Source of the DNA: Candidatus Hamiltonella defensa 5AT (Acyrthosiphon pisum)
GTDB lineage: Bacteria > Pseudomonadota > Gammaproteobacteria > Enterobacterales > Enterobacteriaceae
Direction of reading: 5' to 3'
Assembly: GCF_000021705.1 (NCBI RefSeq)
Contig: NC_012751.1
Coordinates: 186,001-250,000 of the forward strand
DNA: 64,000 nucleotides
The notes beneath the pieces were generated by a model that had not been told where the DNA came from, did no database searches, and was given only the letters and a program-made list of their open reading frames with translations. A program made the translations under genes and the position numbers. Positions 1 through 9,351 of the stretch are shown here, piece after piece (position 1 is the stretch's first letter; every line of letters begins with the position of its first letter).

Positions 1-202
1 TTGAAAAATTAATCAAAGTAACAAGAGGATCGGCCAGTGATAACGCGCCAGCAATATCAGAGGTTTTATCTCGACTACCATCATTGATGAATATGATTTC
101 AACTACATACTGAGAAAAGGGCTTAAACTGGCGAACAGTTTGATAAAAAATGGGAATGGCATCTTCTTCATTAAAAACAGGAACAATCAAAGAGATTTTC
201 AT
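1..202 (-). CDS. GtrB-like bactoprenol glycosyltransferase, N-terminus only (cut by window edge)
   Basis: About 67 codons are visible from an ATG at 202; the gene runs off the left edge of the window. The protein opens MKISLIVPVFNEEDAIPIF and continues with a GT-A type INDGS motif. This closely resembles the start of GtrB/YfdH family 2 glycosyltransferases, which load a sugar from a nucleotide donor onto undecaprenyl phosphate at the inner membrane for O-antigen or glycan side-branch addition. It is the last gene of the right-to-left surface-glycan locus seen here. No frameshift is seen in the visible part; whether the rest is intact cannot be judged. Confidence 0.75.
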   Translation of the reverse strand, partial: MKISLIVPVFNEEDAIPIFYQTVRQFKPFSQYVVEIIFINDGSRDKTSDIAGALSLADPLVTLINFS

Positions 203-240
203 TTTTACTCCTGTAATCCTGAAATAAAAAATTTTTATCA

Positions 241-980
241 TTAAAAAAATTGAGGCAATTTATATAATTTTTTCTTTATAAACGTGATAAATCCGCCTAA
301 CTGATAACGCTGTATGACTATCATCTCCTCTTTAAACGAGGCATATTTATCTGAGAGACGTGTGCTAATGCCCCCCATTTTCATATAAACCAATATTTTG
401 GGAATATAAACCACCGTTATTTTTTTTATCAGCATATAACGCACCATGGCATCATAATCTGCGGCAATTTTTAAGCTGAGATCATAGCCACCTAATGATT
501 GGTAACATGACCTTTTCATATAAAAGGTGGGATGAGGGAGCATCCAACCTTGGTAAAACTTTTTATCAGTATATTCTCCACTGATCCAGGTTCGGACTAA
601 TCGCCTTTTTCCAAAGCGCGGGATATAGGCTAAATCACCATAAATGGCATCAGGATCATGCGTTTTAAAAGTATGGGCAATATCCGCTAATGCCTTATCA
701 TAAGCAAAGCAATCATCGGCATGGAGTAGGCCAATAATATCTCCTGTCGCTAATGAAATACCTTTATTGAGCGCATCGTAAGTGTCTTTATCTTTTTCTG
801 ATATGACTCGAGAGACACGTTGCCCATATTGTTTTTTATCAATGCCAAGGTGTTATCGGTTGAGGTGCCATCTACAATAATGTGTTCAATATCACGATAG
901 GTCTGCTGATTGATGGATGTCAGCGTATCCAGAATCGTCAGTTCACTATTATAGGTGGCCGTAATAATCGTTATTTTCAT
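241..980 (-). pseudogene. Family 2 glycosyltransferase (WcaA-like), single frameshift
   Basis: The N-terminal part starts at 980 (MKITIITATYNSELTILDT, with a DGTSTDNT GT-A motif). After about 55 codons the frame is lost near 825-832, at a run of six A on the coding strand. The next frame continues cleanly through a DALNKG-type acceptor region and GLLHADD down to a full C-terminus ending at 241, together about 245 residues, normal for this family. One extra A in the run would restore a single reading frame, so the gene is either a recent pseudogene or rescued by transcriptional slippage. It lies 2 bases beyond the broken manC. Probable role: adding a sugar to the lipid-linked repeat unit. The acceptor is unknown. 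Confidence 0.7.
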
Positions 981-982
981 TA

Positions 983-2300
983 TTATTTTTTATCGTTAAT
1001 AGAATTAATCCGTTTTATATCTCGTTCATCAAGGATAGCCCCTGTATGAACTTCAATAATTTCAAGCGGGTTTATTTTACAGGCGTTTTCAATCGCATGA
1101 GCTACCCCTGCAGGAATGTAAGTTGATTCGTTTTCTTTTAACAAATAGGTTCTGTCATCATGGTACACTCTGGCAGTACCTGAAACAACAACCCAATGTT
1201 CCGGTCGATGATAATGAATCTGCGTGGCGGTGCGCTCTTTAGGTTTCACGATCACTTTTTTGACACGATAATGTGCCCCTTCGGCTATCACCTCATGAGA
1301 TCCCCAAGGGCGATAGACTTTTTTATGTTTTAAATATTCACTCCGGCCTTTGTTTTTAAGCTGATCGACTATTTGCCTGACCCTTTGCACCTGATCTTTA
1401 TGTGCTACCAGTACCGCATCTTTCGTTTCGATCACGACTAAATTGTTAACACCCACCGTGGTAACCAGCTTACTTTGAGAATAAATATAACTGTTATAAG
1501 TTGTATCGGTTAACACATCGCCCTGCACGTTATTCCCTTGCGCATCTTTATCATTTACTTCCCATAGCGCCGACCAACTTCCTATATCGCTCCAACCTGC
1601 TTTCAAAGGCACCACGACCGCATCAGAAGTTTTTTCCATCACGGCATAATCTACTGAATCATCAGGGCAAACTTGAAAAGCCGTTTCATCTAAACGAATA
1701 AAATCGAGATAGATCATGATGCGCGCAGTAACGCCTTTTGGCAAGCTATGAGAATATCAGGCCTATGCTGGTTTAGCTCTTCCAGATAACGGGAAGCTTT
1801 AAAAAGAAAGAGGCCCGAGTTCCAATCATAACCACCGGCCTCTAAATACTGTTTTGCTGTTGCCAAATCGGGTTTTTCAACAAACCTTAAAACTTTATAG
1901 GCATGATCACCCACATTTTCGCTTCTCTGGATATAACCGTATCCTGTTTCTGGAGAATTTGGCACAACACCAAAAGTCACTAATTTACCTTCTGAAGCCA
2001 GAGGTTGTGCAATTTGAATCGCACGAATAAAAGCGGAATCATCTTGAATGCGGTGAATCCGCAGCCAACACCAAAAAGTAACGAATCTTCCCCCTTGTTG
2101 CTTGCATATAGCGCGGCCAAGGTAATCGCAGGGGCAGTATTCCGCCCTACTGGTTCTAATATAATTCCACTGTGTGACAAAGTTTGTTGTAATAAGGTTA
2201 ATTCAGAAGTGAGTGTTAAAAATTGCTTAGGATAAAGCTCACGGGAGAGAGGCCACAAGCGACTGCTCGAGCCTCCGGCTATGATAATGTGGAGACTCAT
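983..2300 (-). pseudogene. manC: Mannose-1-phosphate guanylyltransferase/isomerase ManC, decayed
   Basis: ManC makes GDP-mannose from mannose-1-phosphate; some versions also isomerise fructose-6-phosphate. Fragments in three frames together spell a ManC: an N-terminal pyrophosphorylase piece (IIAGGSSSRLWPLSRELYPK, then GRNTAPAI), a middle piece (about 1714-1980, VPNSPETGYGYI and FVEKPDLATA) and an intact C-terminal piece with the cupin isomerase domain (983-1744, GWSDIGSWSALW, PWGSHEVI, QIHYHRPEHW). There is an internal deletion of roughly 30 residues between LLQQTL and GIILEPVG, an extra base in the LAAD region near 2060, and another frameshift near 1712-1744. Several independent lesions make it non-functional as a guanylyltransferase. 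The cupin part could still be translated from a TTG at 1744, but that is doubtful. Confidence 0.88.
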
Positions 2301-2313
2301 AATAATGAGTCCC

Positions 2314-3231
2314 TTACAATATGCTCAAAGCTTTCATTACCATATGACCGAACATCAAGTGGACATCTTCGCAAAGCTGCATATCAAATGTAGGAACTAA
2401 AACAGAATATTTTGCTTGATGTATTAATTTCCCTCCGTCATATCCGACCACCCCTAAGGTGTCAATATTATTTGCATTCGCGTATTCAACAGCGCGTAAA
2501 ATATTAGAAGAATTTCCACTCCCACTGATCGCAACAAGGAGATCTCCTTCATCCGCTATTGCTGCCAATTGTCCTGAAAATATATCTTCATAAGAAAGAT
2601 CGTTTCCAAAAGCGGTGATGAGCCCCATGTTGTCACAAAGAGAGAGCCCCCGAAATTTCTTGCCAGTCGCAAGATTCACCATCTTGTTCCAATCGGTAAT
2701 ATAGTGTGATGCGGTAGATGCACTCCCTCCATTCCCGCAGGTGATGATTTTTTTGTTGGCAAAAAATTTTTCTTTAATAAGCTGAATCCCTGCTTCAAAA
2801 GCATTCAGATTAAGTTCTTTTCCCAGATTGGCGTGAGAAATTAAATAATCAGAGATATTAAAATTTTTTTTATCAGTCACAATATCTGTCCTTCGGAAGG
2901 TTGATAAAAAACGAATTTGAGCACCATTTCGATCAAATCGAAATTTGATAGATTGTAAATCGTTCATGGCTTTTTTGATCCTGTCATGCGTTTCTGGTGG
3001 GGCAAAGAACAGGATACATCTCCCATTATCTGCCCCCAAAATTTTTCCACCTAAAGCGGCGCCATGAGTCATGCCTTTTTGATACCAATCATCAATTTGA
3101 GGATCCGTAATGCCATTAGCCAACTGAGATTTAAGACGCCAATTCTCGTCTAGCATAGCGCCAAAATTTTTTAAAGAATGAGACTCGAGTTCTTTCTTAA
3201 TCTCAAAAGCCAGTTCAACCATACGCCGCAT
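2314..3231 (-). CDS. gmhA: HddA C-terminal fragment fused in frame to phosphoheptose isomerase GmhA
   Basis: The last 190 or so residues are a SIS-domain sedoheptulose-7-phosphate isomerase: CGNGGSASTASHYITDW, then SGSGNSSNI, then DMQLCEDVHLMFGHM. This enzyme makes D-glycero-D-manno-heptose-7-phosphate, the first step of ADP- and GDP-heptose synthesis. The first 115 or so residues instead match the end of GHMP heptose kinase HddA (NFGAMLDENWRLKSQLANGI, then GAALGGKILGADNGRCILFF), and the reading frame runs through without a stop. The upstream part of hddA is broken, so this is probably a read-through chimera made by decay, with a working isomerase domain. GmhA may be translated from an internal start. 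Alternatively the fusion is ancestral in this lineage. Confidence 0.75.
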   Translation of the reverse strand: MRRMVELAFEIKKELESHSLKNFGAMLDENWRLKSQLANGITDPQIDDWYQKGMTHGAALGGKILGADNGRCILFFAPPETHDRIKKAMNDLQSIKFRFDRNGAQIRFLSTFRRTDIVTDKKNFNISDYLISHANLGKELNLNAFEAGIQLIKEKFFANKKIITCGNGGSASTASHYITDWNKMVNLATGKKFRGLSLCDNMGLITAFGNDLSYEDIFSGQLAAIADEGDLLVAISGSGNSSNILRAVEYANANNIDTLGVVGYDGGKLIHQAKYSVLVPTFDMQLCEDVHLMFGHMVMKALSIL

Positions 3232-3880
3232 TAATGGTTTACAATCAGAACAAGCGATTGCTTTCGATTGTTGTGCAAGAATGGCGGATGCACTGCGTGT
3301 TCTACTCGGTATAGAAAACCAGAATAGATGATTCTAACTCCCTTAATAATTCAGGTTTGCAAATAACTGGGTCCACCGATACTGATTCATCAGCGTGGAA
3401 TCATATCAGATTAAGTCCGCCATAAGCCGCCACATATTGATCTTGCTTACCTATGGGTTCACCACATTTTACGATCTCTATTTGACAAGCCTGTCTTGCT
3501 AAGGTCTCCTTGGAGACAAAAGAGTTTTTGAACGCATACAACGCATTTAATAGACCCACTGTGTAGGTGCTGGAAGAGCCTAACCCCGATCCTTTTGAAG
3601 GAATATCGGCTATCGAGCTGATTTCAAGGCCACCTGATATGCCTGTGAGCGTCAGTGCTGCACGTACGAGCGGATGTTGAATTTGTCAGGGGAAGTCTAC
3701 TTCTTCTGTTTTCGAATAATTAATCCTGATCCCTGCGTCAAATTTTTTATTCACACAAATGTACATATATTTGTCGATTGAAGTGGAGAGAACGGCTCCC
3801 AGCTCTTCTCGATAAAAGGCCGGTAAATCACTTCCCCCACCGACAAAGCTCATTCGCAAGGGAGTTTTACTGACTATCAT
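3232..3880 (-). pseudogene. hddA: D-glycero-alpha-D-manno-heptose-7-phosphate kinase HddA, 5' and middle parts, decayed
   Basis: From the ATG at 3880 the product begins MIVSKTPLRMSFVGGGSD, the start of a GHMP-type sugar kinase, and runs for 64 residues to an in-frame TGA at 3686-3688. After that stop the same frame stays open and encodes the GHMP ATP-binding loop (PSKGSGLGSSSTYTVG, near 3560-3600) and then GEPIGKQDQYVAAYGG. A second stop and at least one frameshift follow between about 3410 and 3232, where matching pieces (DESVSVDPVICKPELLREL; SASAILAQQSKAIAC) appear in different frames. The C-terminal tail continues in the fused gene to the left. The kinase should be lost, which would block the GDP-heptose branch unless another kinase substitutes. 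Confidence 0.88.
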
Positions 3881-3886
3881 TTTTTA

Positions 3887-5788
3887 TTAATCCGAAAAAG
3901 TGATGCTATAACGAGAATACTGTGCAGCGGCCAATACATCCGGTACTTCATCCTCTTCCCGAGAGGCGATACATTGATCAATCTCAGAGGCATCATAACC
4001 TCGCCACTGATATTCAAAATGCATTCGTTGGTGTCGAATTTTTTGGGAAACATCTAGGTGTAGTCTATGCGGGGTCATTTCTCTTAAGGCGGGATGCAGC
4101 AAAGCGGGAACCCCTTCTAATATCAGAAGATCATCAGGCCCAATCGAAAGAGAGCGAGTCGAAACTCGCTCTCTTTTTTTTCGATCCCACAGCGGAAGTT
4201 CTAAGTTAACGCGTTTATCTGTGCTCAGTAATGTTTTTAAAAAAGAAATCAAACGATCAAGATCGTAACGTGATAAGACCCCTCCGCCCTCTCTGCGCTG
4301 CTCTTTTGCTTTAAGCCAGGCATCTAATGGAAGAACGTGAACGGTGCGCCCCATCGCTTCCATTAATTCTTTCAGCACTTGAGATGCCATGGTTTTACCC
4401 GAGCGCGAAGGCCCGCCCATCAGCATCATACGAGACTCTTGTAACTCGATGGCAACCGGCATCAATCTTTTTACGACATAGGCATGACCGGATAAAATCC
4501 AGTCTACCGCAGACAGAATGTCATCACAGATATAATCAGGAATTACTGGATATTTGTTGTCTAGCCCAGCATGGCCCGTGCGCAACAATATGGTACGTAC
4601 GCCCGCGCGCTGACCCGCCAATATATCGCTGGTGGTATCCCCTATGATCCAGGAAGGCCGACGATCAATATTCAATTCCTTGATGGCTTGATCAAGAAGT
4701 CCTGAGTTAGGTTTTCGGCAATTGCATACTTTTTTAAGCTCAGGGATTTCTCCTGAAAAGCCTGAGTCTGGATGATGGGGACAAAGGTAAAGGCGATCAA
4801 GATAAGCTTGGTCTTGCCCAAGCAAGTGATCCAGGTGAGCGTGAATCTGACGCATGTCTTCCCAAGTGGCCGTTCCTCTGGCAAGTACAGATTGATTTGT
4901 CACACAAATAGCCAGATATCCGGCACGGTTAAGCCGATGAACCGCTTGACCCGCCCCTGGCAAAAGCTCAAGCTGTTTTGCAGAAGACAAATAATTCACT
5001 TCTTTATTGAGCGTACCATCTCTGTCGAGAAAAACCGAAACACGTTGCTGACGAAAAGATAATCGCTCTGGCAAACCCGACATCAGATCTTGCTCTACTT
5101 TCTTTAAGCGCTCTGGTGTACCTGTATCTTTGATGTATTCGAGGGTAATGTAAGCCTTAAATTTATACCCTTCTGTTATCATTGATTGAATGATATCTTT
5201 AACGAGGTCATATTGACCCTGAGCTGGAATGAAGTCTATCAAATACTTTTTTTGTAGTACGAAAAGTGCTGCATTTGAAACATTTTCATAACACACGTCT
5301 GTTGGGTGAGGATAAGGTCTTATGGCCTTAATATAGTTGGCTTCGTCAAGTTGCAATAAATCTGAATGATGAGAATAATCGCAAGGATGCGCTACAAGCG
5401 TTCCTACAGCATCGGTTTCAATTCCCGCCTGCCATAAACGTTTCAAATCGATATCAGCATAAGTATCGGCATAAAGCACTAAAAATTTATCTTTCAATAC
5501 ATGAAGAGCATCTCTCAGTGCACCTGCTGTGCCCCTCGCATCGGCCTCTTCAATATAAGCAATTTCAACGCCCCACCTTGAGCCATCACCAAAGTAGGAG
5601 CGTATTACTGCTGCTTGATAGTGGACTAATAATGCAATTCGCTCAAAACCGTGCTGTTTACATAATTCAATTTGGTGCTCAAGAACGGGTTTATCTAATA
5701 TTGGCACCATAGGTTTGGGTAAAGAGCCCATCATCGACTTTAATCTGGTACCTAACCCTCCCGCCAATATAGCGACCTGACAATCCAT
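3887..5788 (-). CDS. hddC: Three-domain fusion: heptose-1-phosphate guanylyltransferase HddC, heptose bisphosphatase GmhB-like, P-loop kinase-like
   Basis: Residues 1-235 or so are a sugar-nucleotidyltransferase (VAILAGGLGTRL, PKPMVPI), matching HddC, which forms GDP-D-glycero-alpha-D-manno-heptose. Residues about 248-430 are a HAD phosphatase with FLDRDGTLN, TNQS, a Cys/His zinc-binding loop (CPHHP, CNCRKP) and IGDTTSD, as in GmhB. The last 200 or so residues start with a Walker A motif (GGPSRSGKT, near 458-466) and resemble uridine-kinase-like P-loop proteins. I chose ATG 5788 because a GAGG Shine-Dalgarno lies 6 bases upstream; the frame is open to a TTG at 5800. The gene is intact although its partners hddA and manC are not. 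The substrate of the kinase-like domain is unknown. Confidence 0.82.
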   Translation of the reverse strand: MDCQVAILAGGLGTRLKSMMGSLPKPMVPILDKPVLEHQIELCKQHGFERIALLVHYQAAVIRSYFGDGSRWGVEIAYIEEADARGTAGALRDALHVLKDKFLVLYADTYADIDLKRLWQAGIETDAVGTLVAHPCDYSHHSDLLQLDEANYIKAIRPYPHPTDVCYENVSNAALFVLQKKYLIDFIPAQGQYDLVKDIIQSMITEGYKFKAYITLEYIKDTGTPERLKKVEQDLMSGLPERLSFRQQRVSVFLDRDGTLNKEVNYLSSAKQLELLPGAGQAVHRLNRAGYLAICVTNQSVLARGTATWEDMRQIHAHLDHLLGQDQAYLDRLYLCPHHPDSGFSGEIPELKKVCNCRKPNSGLLDQAIKELNIDRRPSWIIGDTTSDILAGQRAGVRTILLRTGHAGLDNKYPVIPDYICDDILSAVDWILSGHAYVVKRLMPVAIELQESRMMLMGGPSRSGKTMASQVLKELMEAMGRTVHVLPLDAWLKAKEQRREGGGVLSRYDLDRLISFLKTLLSTDKRVNLELPLWDRKKRERVSTRSLSIGPDDLLILEGVPALLHPALREMTPHRLHLDVSQKIRHQRMHFEYQWRGYDASEIDQCIASREEDEVPDVLAAAQYSRYSITFSD

Positions 5789-5819
5789 GATATTCCTCAA
5801 AAACGTGATTGAATAGAAT

Positions 5820-6620
5820 TTATTGAGGGCGAAGCATCAGTGCCTTGTAAATAAATTCATATATTTTTTTTGGTAAAAAAGCCCAGCATCCAATCATAAC
5901 GATGCCTGAAACACGGCGAATGAAATAATTTAATTTAAAATTTTTAATCCTTGCCTTGAGATTAAAACGCCAATTAACATGGGCTCGATTTAAGGTTGAC
6001 TGCCTATATTGGATGAGGATTTTGTCAAGATTAGCGAATTTTATACCTTTGTTAATCAGTCGAAGCCATAATTCTAAATCCTCAGCATATTTAAAGGTTG
6101 TATCGTAGCCACCTAAGTTCAATACCAGATCACGCTTGAACATCACAGTAGGATGTGCAAGAGGATTGATAAAATGACTTTTTTTGATGATGTCATTGTG
6201 AGCCTTGGGATAAAATTTAAACCCCAATCTATTTAAAGAGTCATCAACAATTTCAACAGCACCACCCAATACGTCGATGTCTTTATTCTTAGATAAAAAT
6301 TCAATCTGTTGAGCAAGTCTATCTGGCATACAGATATCATCGGCATCAAACCTTGCAACCCAATCGCCGCGAGCCTTTTGAAGCGCTAAATTTAGACTGG
6401 CCGCCAATCCCAGCCTGTTTGGCTGCTTAACATAAATAAAGCGGCTATCTTGTAAACAAAGTTGTTTACAAAAATCTGCGAGCGCTAGATCTGTGCTGTC
6501 ATCAACCACAATGCATTCAAAATTTCTAAAAGTTTGTTTAAAGAGACTTTTCAAACTGGCTTCTAATACGTTAATTGATTCATTGAAGGTTGGAACAATG
6601 ATTGAGACAAGAGGTTGCAT
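5820..6620 (-). CDS. Family 2 glycosyltransferase
   Basis: A 266-residue GT-A glycosyltransferase. It begins VSIIVPTFNES, has the nucleotide-binding VVDDST motif, the metal-binding RFDADDICMPDRL (DxD type) and an ED pair in a KYAEDLELWLRL segment typical of the catalytic region. The C-terminal basic stretch (LKARIKNFKLNYFIRR) and a hydrophobic patch suggest inner-membrane association. It lies between the SDR epimerase and the hddC fusion in the same direction, so it probably adds one residue of the heptose-containing repeat unit. Sugar and acceptor cannot be told from sequence. No lesions are seen. Confidence 0.8.
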   Translation of the reverse strand: MQPLVSIIVPTFNESINVLEASLKSLFKQTFRNFECIVVDDSTDLALADFCKQLCLQDSRFIYVKQPNRLGLAASLNLALQKARGDWVARFDADDICMPDRLAQQIEFLSKNKDIDVLGGAVEIVDDSLNRLGFKFYPKAHNDIIKKSHFINPLAHPTVMFKRDLVLNLGGYDTTFKYAEDLELWLRLINKGIKFANLDKILIQYRQSTLNRAHVNWRFNLKARIKNFKLNYFIRRVSGIVMIGCWAFLPKKIYEFIYKALMLRPQ

Positions 6621-6650
6621 AAATTTTCTACTGTTGTTAATAATGAATAT

Positions 6651-7637
6651 TTATTGACCAAGCTGATCTGCTATTTCATTGATAGCAGATCGAACGGCTT
6701 CAGCAGATCCTAACTTTGGCTGCCAACCGTAGCTTTGCAGTTTTTCTGTTGAATAATGAAATTTAGGTACATCTCCAATCCAGCCTTTATTGCCTTTACC
6801 ATATTTAATTTGAGCTAGCGGATTAATACGGGAAACCACCTGTTCTGCGATCCATTTTACGGTCACCCCTGTATCAATCGGCCCAATATTAATCACCTCA
6901 CGTTTTGAGGTATCTGTTCTTGCTCTGAAGGCGATCATTGCAGAGATCAGATCTGAAACATGGAGGTAAGCTTTTTGCTGCGTACCATTTCCAAGCACTT
7001 CTAAACACTCAGGATTCGCGATAAGTTTATGAATAAAATCATAGATCACTCCATGTGTAGCGGGAGCCCCAACCACATTGGGGAATCTAAAAACACAAGC
7101 TTTATCAAGTTCAGCTTCACAAGAGGCACTGATCAATGCCTCTGAGGCTAATTTCATCGCACCATAATTCGAGATAGGCATCAAGGGCCCGATATTTTCA
7201 TGCAACTGTTGATCACCCAGATCCCCGTATATAGCGGAACTCGAAGCAAAGTAAAGCTCTCTTACGCAATGTAATTTCATCGCTTTTAATATTTCCACCG
7301 TCGTTAGGAAGGTATCTTTAAGATCAATGTCTCCATCAGCAACGCCAGCAGAAATATCAGAATTGGCAGCAAGATGCCAAACCTCTGATATAGTGCCTTG
7401 CTTAGCGGCTTCTTCGAAGGTATATGATGTGTCATCACGCTGAGATAAATCGGCAGATAGCAACTTAAAATCAGGATTATTGACATGCCTTTCTAGATAA
7501 CGCTTCTGTCCTCTGGAAAAATTATCAACCGCAACGACCCTTTTTCCTTCATTAAGCAGGCACTCACATAAATGAGAGCCAATAAAACCTGCAGCTCCTG
7601 CGACTAGGGATATAGGAATATTTTTTTTATTGTGCAT
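6651..7637 (-). CDS. NAD(P)-dependent nucleotide-sugar epimerase/dehydratase (extended SDR)
   Basis: 328 residues with the Rossmann motif GAAGFIGSHL near the N-terminus, a catalytic-site serine run (YFASSSAIYGD) and the YxxxK active-site motif (SNYGAMK), so an extended short-chain dehydrogenase that acts on an NDP-sugar in the cytoplasm. Together with the hddC, gmhA and hddA remnants to its left, a role on GDP-heptose (4-epimerase or similar) is a reasonable inference. UDP-sugar epimerase activity cannot be excluded. It is intact and 30 bases upstream of the family 2 glycosyltransferase. Confidence 0.78.
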   Translation of the reverse strand: MHNKKNIPISLVAGAAGFIGSHLCECLLNEGKRVVAVDNFSRGQKRYLERHVNNPDFKLLSADLSQRDDTSYTFEEAAKQGTISEVWHLAANSDISAGVADGDIDLKDTFLTTVEILKAMKLHCVRELYFASSSAIYGDLGDQQLHENIGPLMPISNYGAMKLASEALISASCEAELDKACVFRFPNVVGAPATHGVIYDFIHKLIANPECLEVLGNGTQQKAYLHVSDLISAMIAFRARTDTSKREVINIGPIDTGVTVKWIAEQVVSRINPLAQIKYGKGNKGWIGDVPKFHYSTEKLQSYGWQPKLGSAEAVRSAINEIADQLGQ

Positions 7638-7808
7638 TTAATTAGGGCCTAATGAAAATTAATCAAAAATTTTATTCAAAAAAATAAAATGGAAGAGGCT
7701 CTATGTAGAAAGACCTAAGGTTTTTTTATCTATCTTTTTGATAAAAAAGAATATTATTTTTTTCATTATTATTCTGAAGCAAGGGCAAATTTTTTTAAAT
7801 GATTAAAT

Positions 7809-8855
7809 TTAAAGTAAGTTAATGTTTTCAACAGTACTATAACCGTTAGGATTCTGTGATTGCCAACGCCAGCTATCATCAACCATCTCTTGTAGAGAAT
7901 ACTTTGCTTTCCAGCCTAAATCCTGAAAAGCTTTTGCAGGGCTAGACCAACATTCCGCAATATCACCAGAGCGGCGTCCAACAATTTTGTATTGGATAGT
8001 TTTACCTACCACTTGTTCAAAAGCAGCAATCATTTCTAACACGCTAGTGCCTTTACCAGTGCCTAAGTTATAAATATGTAAGCCTGGTTTTTGGCTTACA
8101 TGGTTCAGTGCCGTGATATGAGCATCTGCTAAATCCATCACATGAATATAGTCACGCACACCAGTACCATCAAGCGTTGGGTAATCGACACCAAACACCA
8201 TGACTTCTTTGTATCGACCAACGGCAACCTGTGCAATATATGGCATGAGATTGTTAGGGATACCTTGAAAATCTTCACCGATTAACCCTGATTGATGAGC
8301 ACCAACAGGGTTAAAATAGCGCAGTAGTGTAATTGAACATTCGTCGTGAGTAATATGTAAATCGGTTAAAACACGCTCTACCATATATTTACTGGTGCCA
8401 TATGGGTTCGTGGTTGCACCTACTTTAGATTGTTCAGTAAGCGGAACTTTTTCTGGGTCACCATACACTGTCGCAGAAGAGCTAAAAATAAGGCTTTTTA
8501 CGCCAGCTTTTTGCATACATTGAACCAACACCAATGTCCCATAAACATTATTGTCATAGTACTCAATTGGTTTTTGTACTGATTCACCAACCGCTTTAAG
8601 CCCTGCAAAATGGAGCACGGAAGTTATGTTGTGCTGAGTAAAAATCGCATCAATGATCGATTTATCACGCACATCACCTTCATAGAAAGTCGGTCTTGTT
8701 CCCGTAATCGTTTCAATACGGTTTAATACCTCAGGGTTGGCATTACATAAATTATCTAAAATAACAGGTTGGACACCTTGCTCAATCATCTGTACACATG
8801 TGTGGCTACCAATATAGCCGAGGCCACCCGTGACCAATACTTTTACATTATTCAT
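7809..8855 (-). CDS. galE: UDP-glucose 4-epimerase GalE
   Basis: Interconverts UDP-glucose and UDP-galactose (and often the N-acetylated forms) in the cytoplasm, using tightly bound NAD. The sequence has TGGLGYIGSHTC, the FAGLKAVGES region, SSSATVYGDP and the catalytic YGTSKYMVE, with RDYIHVMDLADAH further on. ATG 8855 is preceded by AGAGGTG at good spacing, giving 348 residues (E. coli 338); a GTG six bases upstream overlaps that ribosome site and is less likely. It stands alone between two gene-free gaps, 171 bases before the SDR gene, and is probably the galactose supplier for the glycan locus. Confidence 0.95.
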   Translation of the reverse strand: MNNVKVLVTGGLGYIGSHTCVQMIEQGVQPVILDNLCNANPEVLNRIETITGTRPTFYEGDVRDKSIIDAIFTQHNITSVLHFAGLKAVGESVQKPIEYYDNNVYGTLVLVQCMQKAGVKSLIFSSSATVYGDPEKVPLTEQSKVGATTNPYGTSKYMVERVLTDLHITHDECSITLLRYFNPVGAHQSGLIGEDFQGIPNNLMPYIAQVAVGRYKEVMVFGVDYPTLDGTGVRDYIHVMDLADAHITALNHVSQKPGLHIYNLGTGKGTSVLEMIAAFEQVVGKTIQYKIVGRRSGDIAECWSSPAKAFQDLGWKAKYSLQEMVDDSWRWQSQNPNGYSTVENINLL

Positions 8856-9351
8856 TTTCACCTCTGTGAAATTAGTACTTACTAGACATAAGTGAGTAGA
8901 GCGGCGCTTGCCTTTCGGTTGGTAGTCACCCCCTCGTTAGAACCTCATCGTGCCCTACGACAACCCAGATATCTATCCTAACGAGTTCTGTTTTCGTATT
9001 ATCTTTAAAATTCGTCGTTTTCATGAATTTTTTTACGAATTTCACTCAAGTTAACTTTGTGTGAAACTCGTTAGGGAAACAATCATGGCTTCCTGAACAG
9101 GCACAGCATCGTTTGCAAACGATGAACAATAATGGTTGTGTTACTAAACAAACATCATCACGTTTTTACCATTTATTAAGCGGTCATTTCAGTGACACCA
9201 TAACGTTTAGCCAATGTGAATGCTCTTTGCTTGCCTGAATTACGGTTCTAGTTGGAGTTGCCTGGCAGGAGCCTAATCAATCAAGCTAATCTGCTTTCGA
9301 TTATGTGCCTCAGTAGCTATTTTGGCCATGAACCGAGTGAATGACGAGGAT
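8856..9351. other. Gene-free junction between the AT-rich decoration module and galE
   Basis: About 500 bases hold no gene that I can support. The stretch is less AT-rich than the genes to its right. It contains three copies of CTCGTTAG or its complement (listed separately). A short open run on the minus strand near 9190-9250 encodes LAKRYGVTEMTA before a stop and looks like the scrap of an older gene or transposase, but is too short to name. A galE promoter should lie here; only its ribosome site is clear. Confidence 0.5.
8977..9075. repeat. Inverted repeat with 11-base arms
   Basis: CCTAACGAGTT at 8977-8987 is the exact reverse complement of AACTCGTTAGG at 9065-9075. A third shorter copy, CTCGTTAG at 8933-8940, pairs with 8978-8985. 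The arms flank about 77 bases without a gene. They may be remains of a mobile element end or a recombination scar at the module boundary. The spacing is too long for a terminator. Confidence 0.5.

Noticed and set aside
8977..9075. Possible integron attC site because of the GTTAGG/CCTAAC arms
   Set aside because: The conserved core ends (RYYYAAC and GTTRRRY) do not fit at their outer bases, and no integrase or cassette is near.
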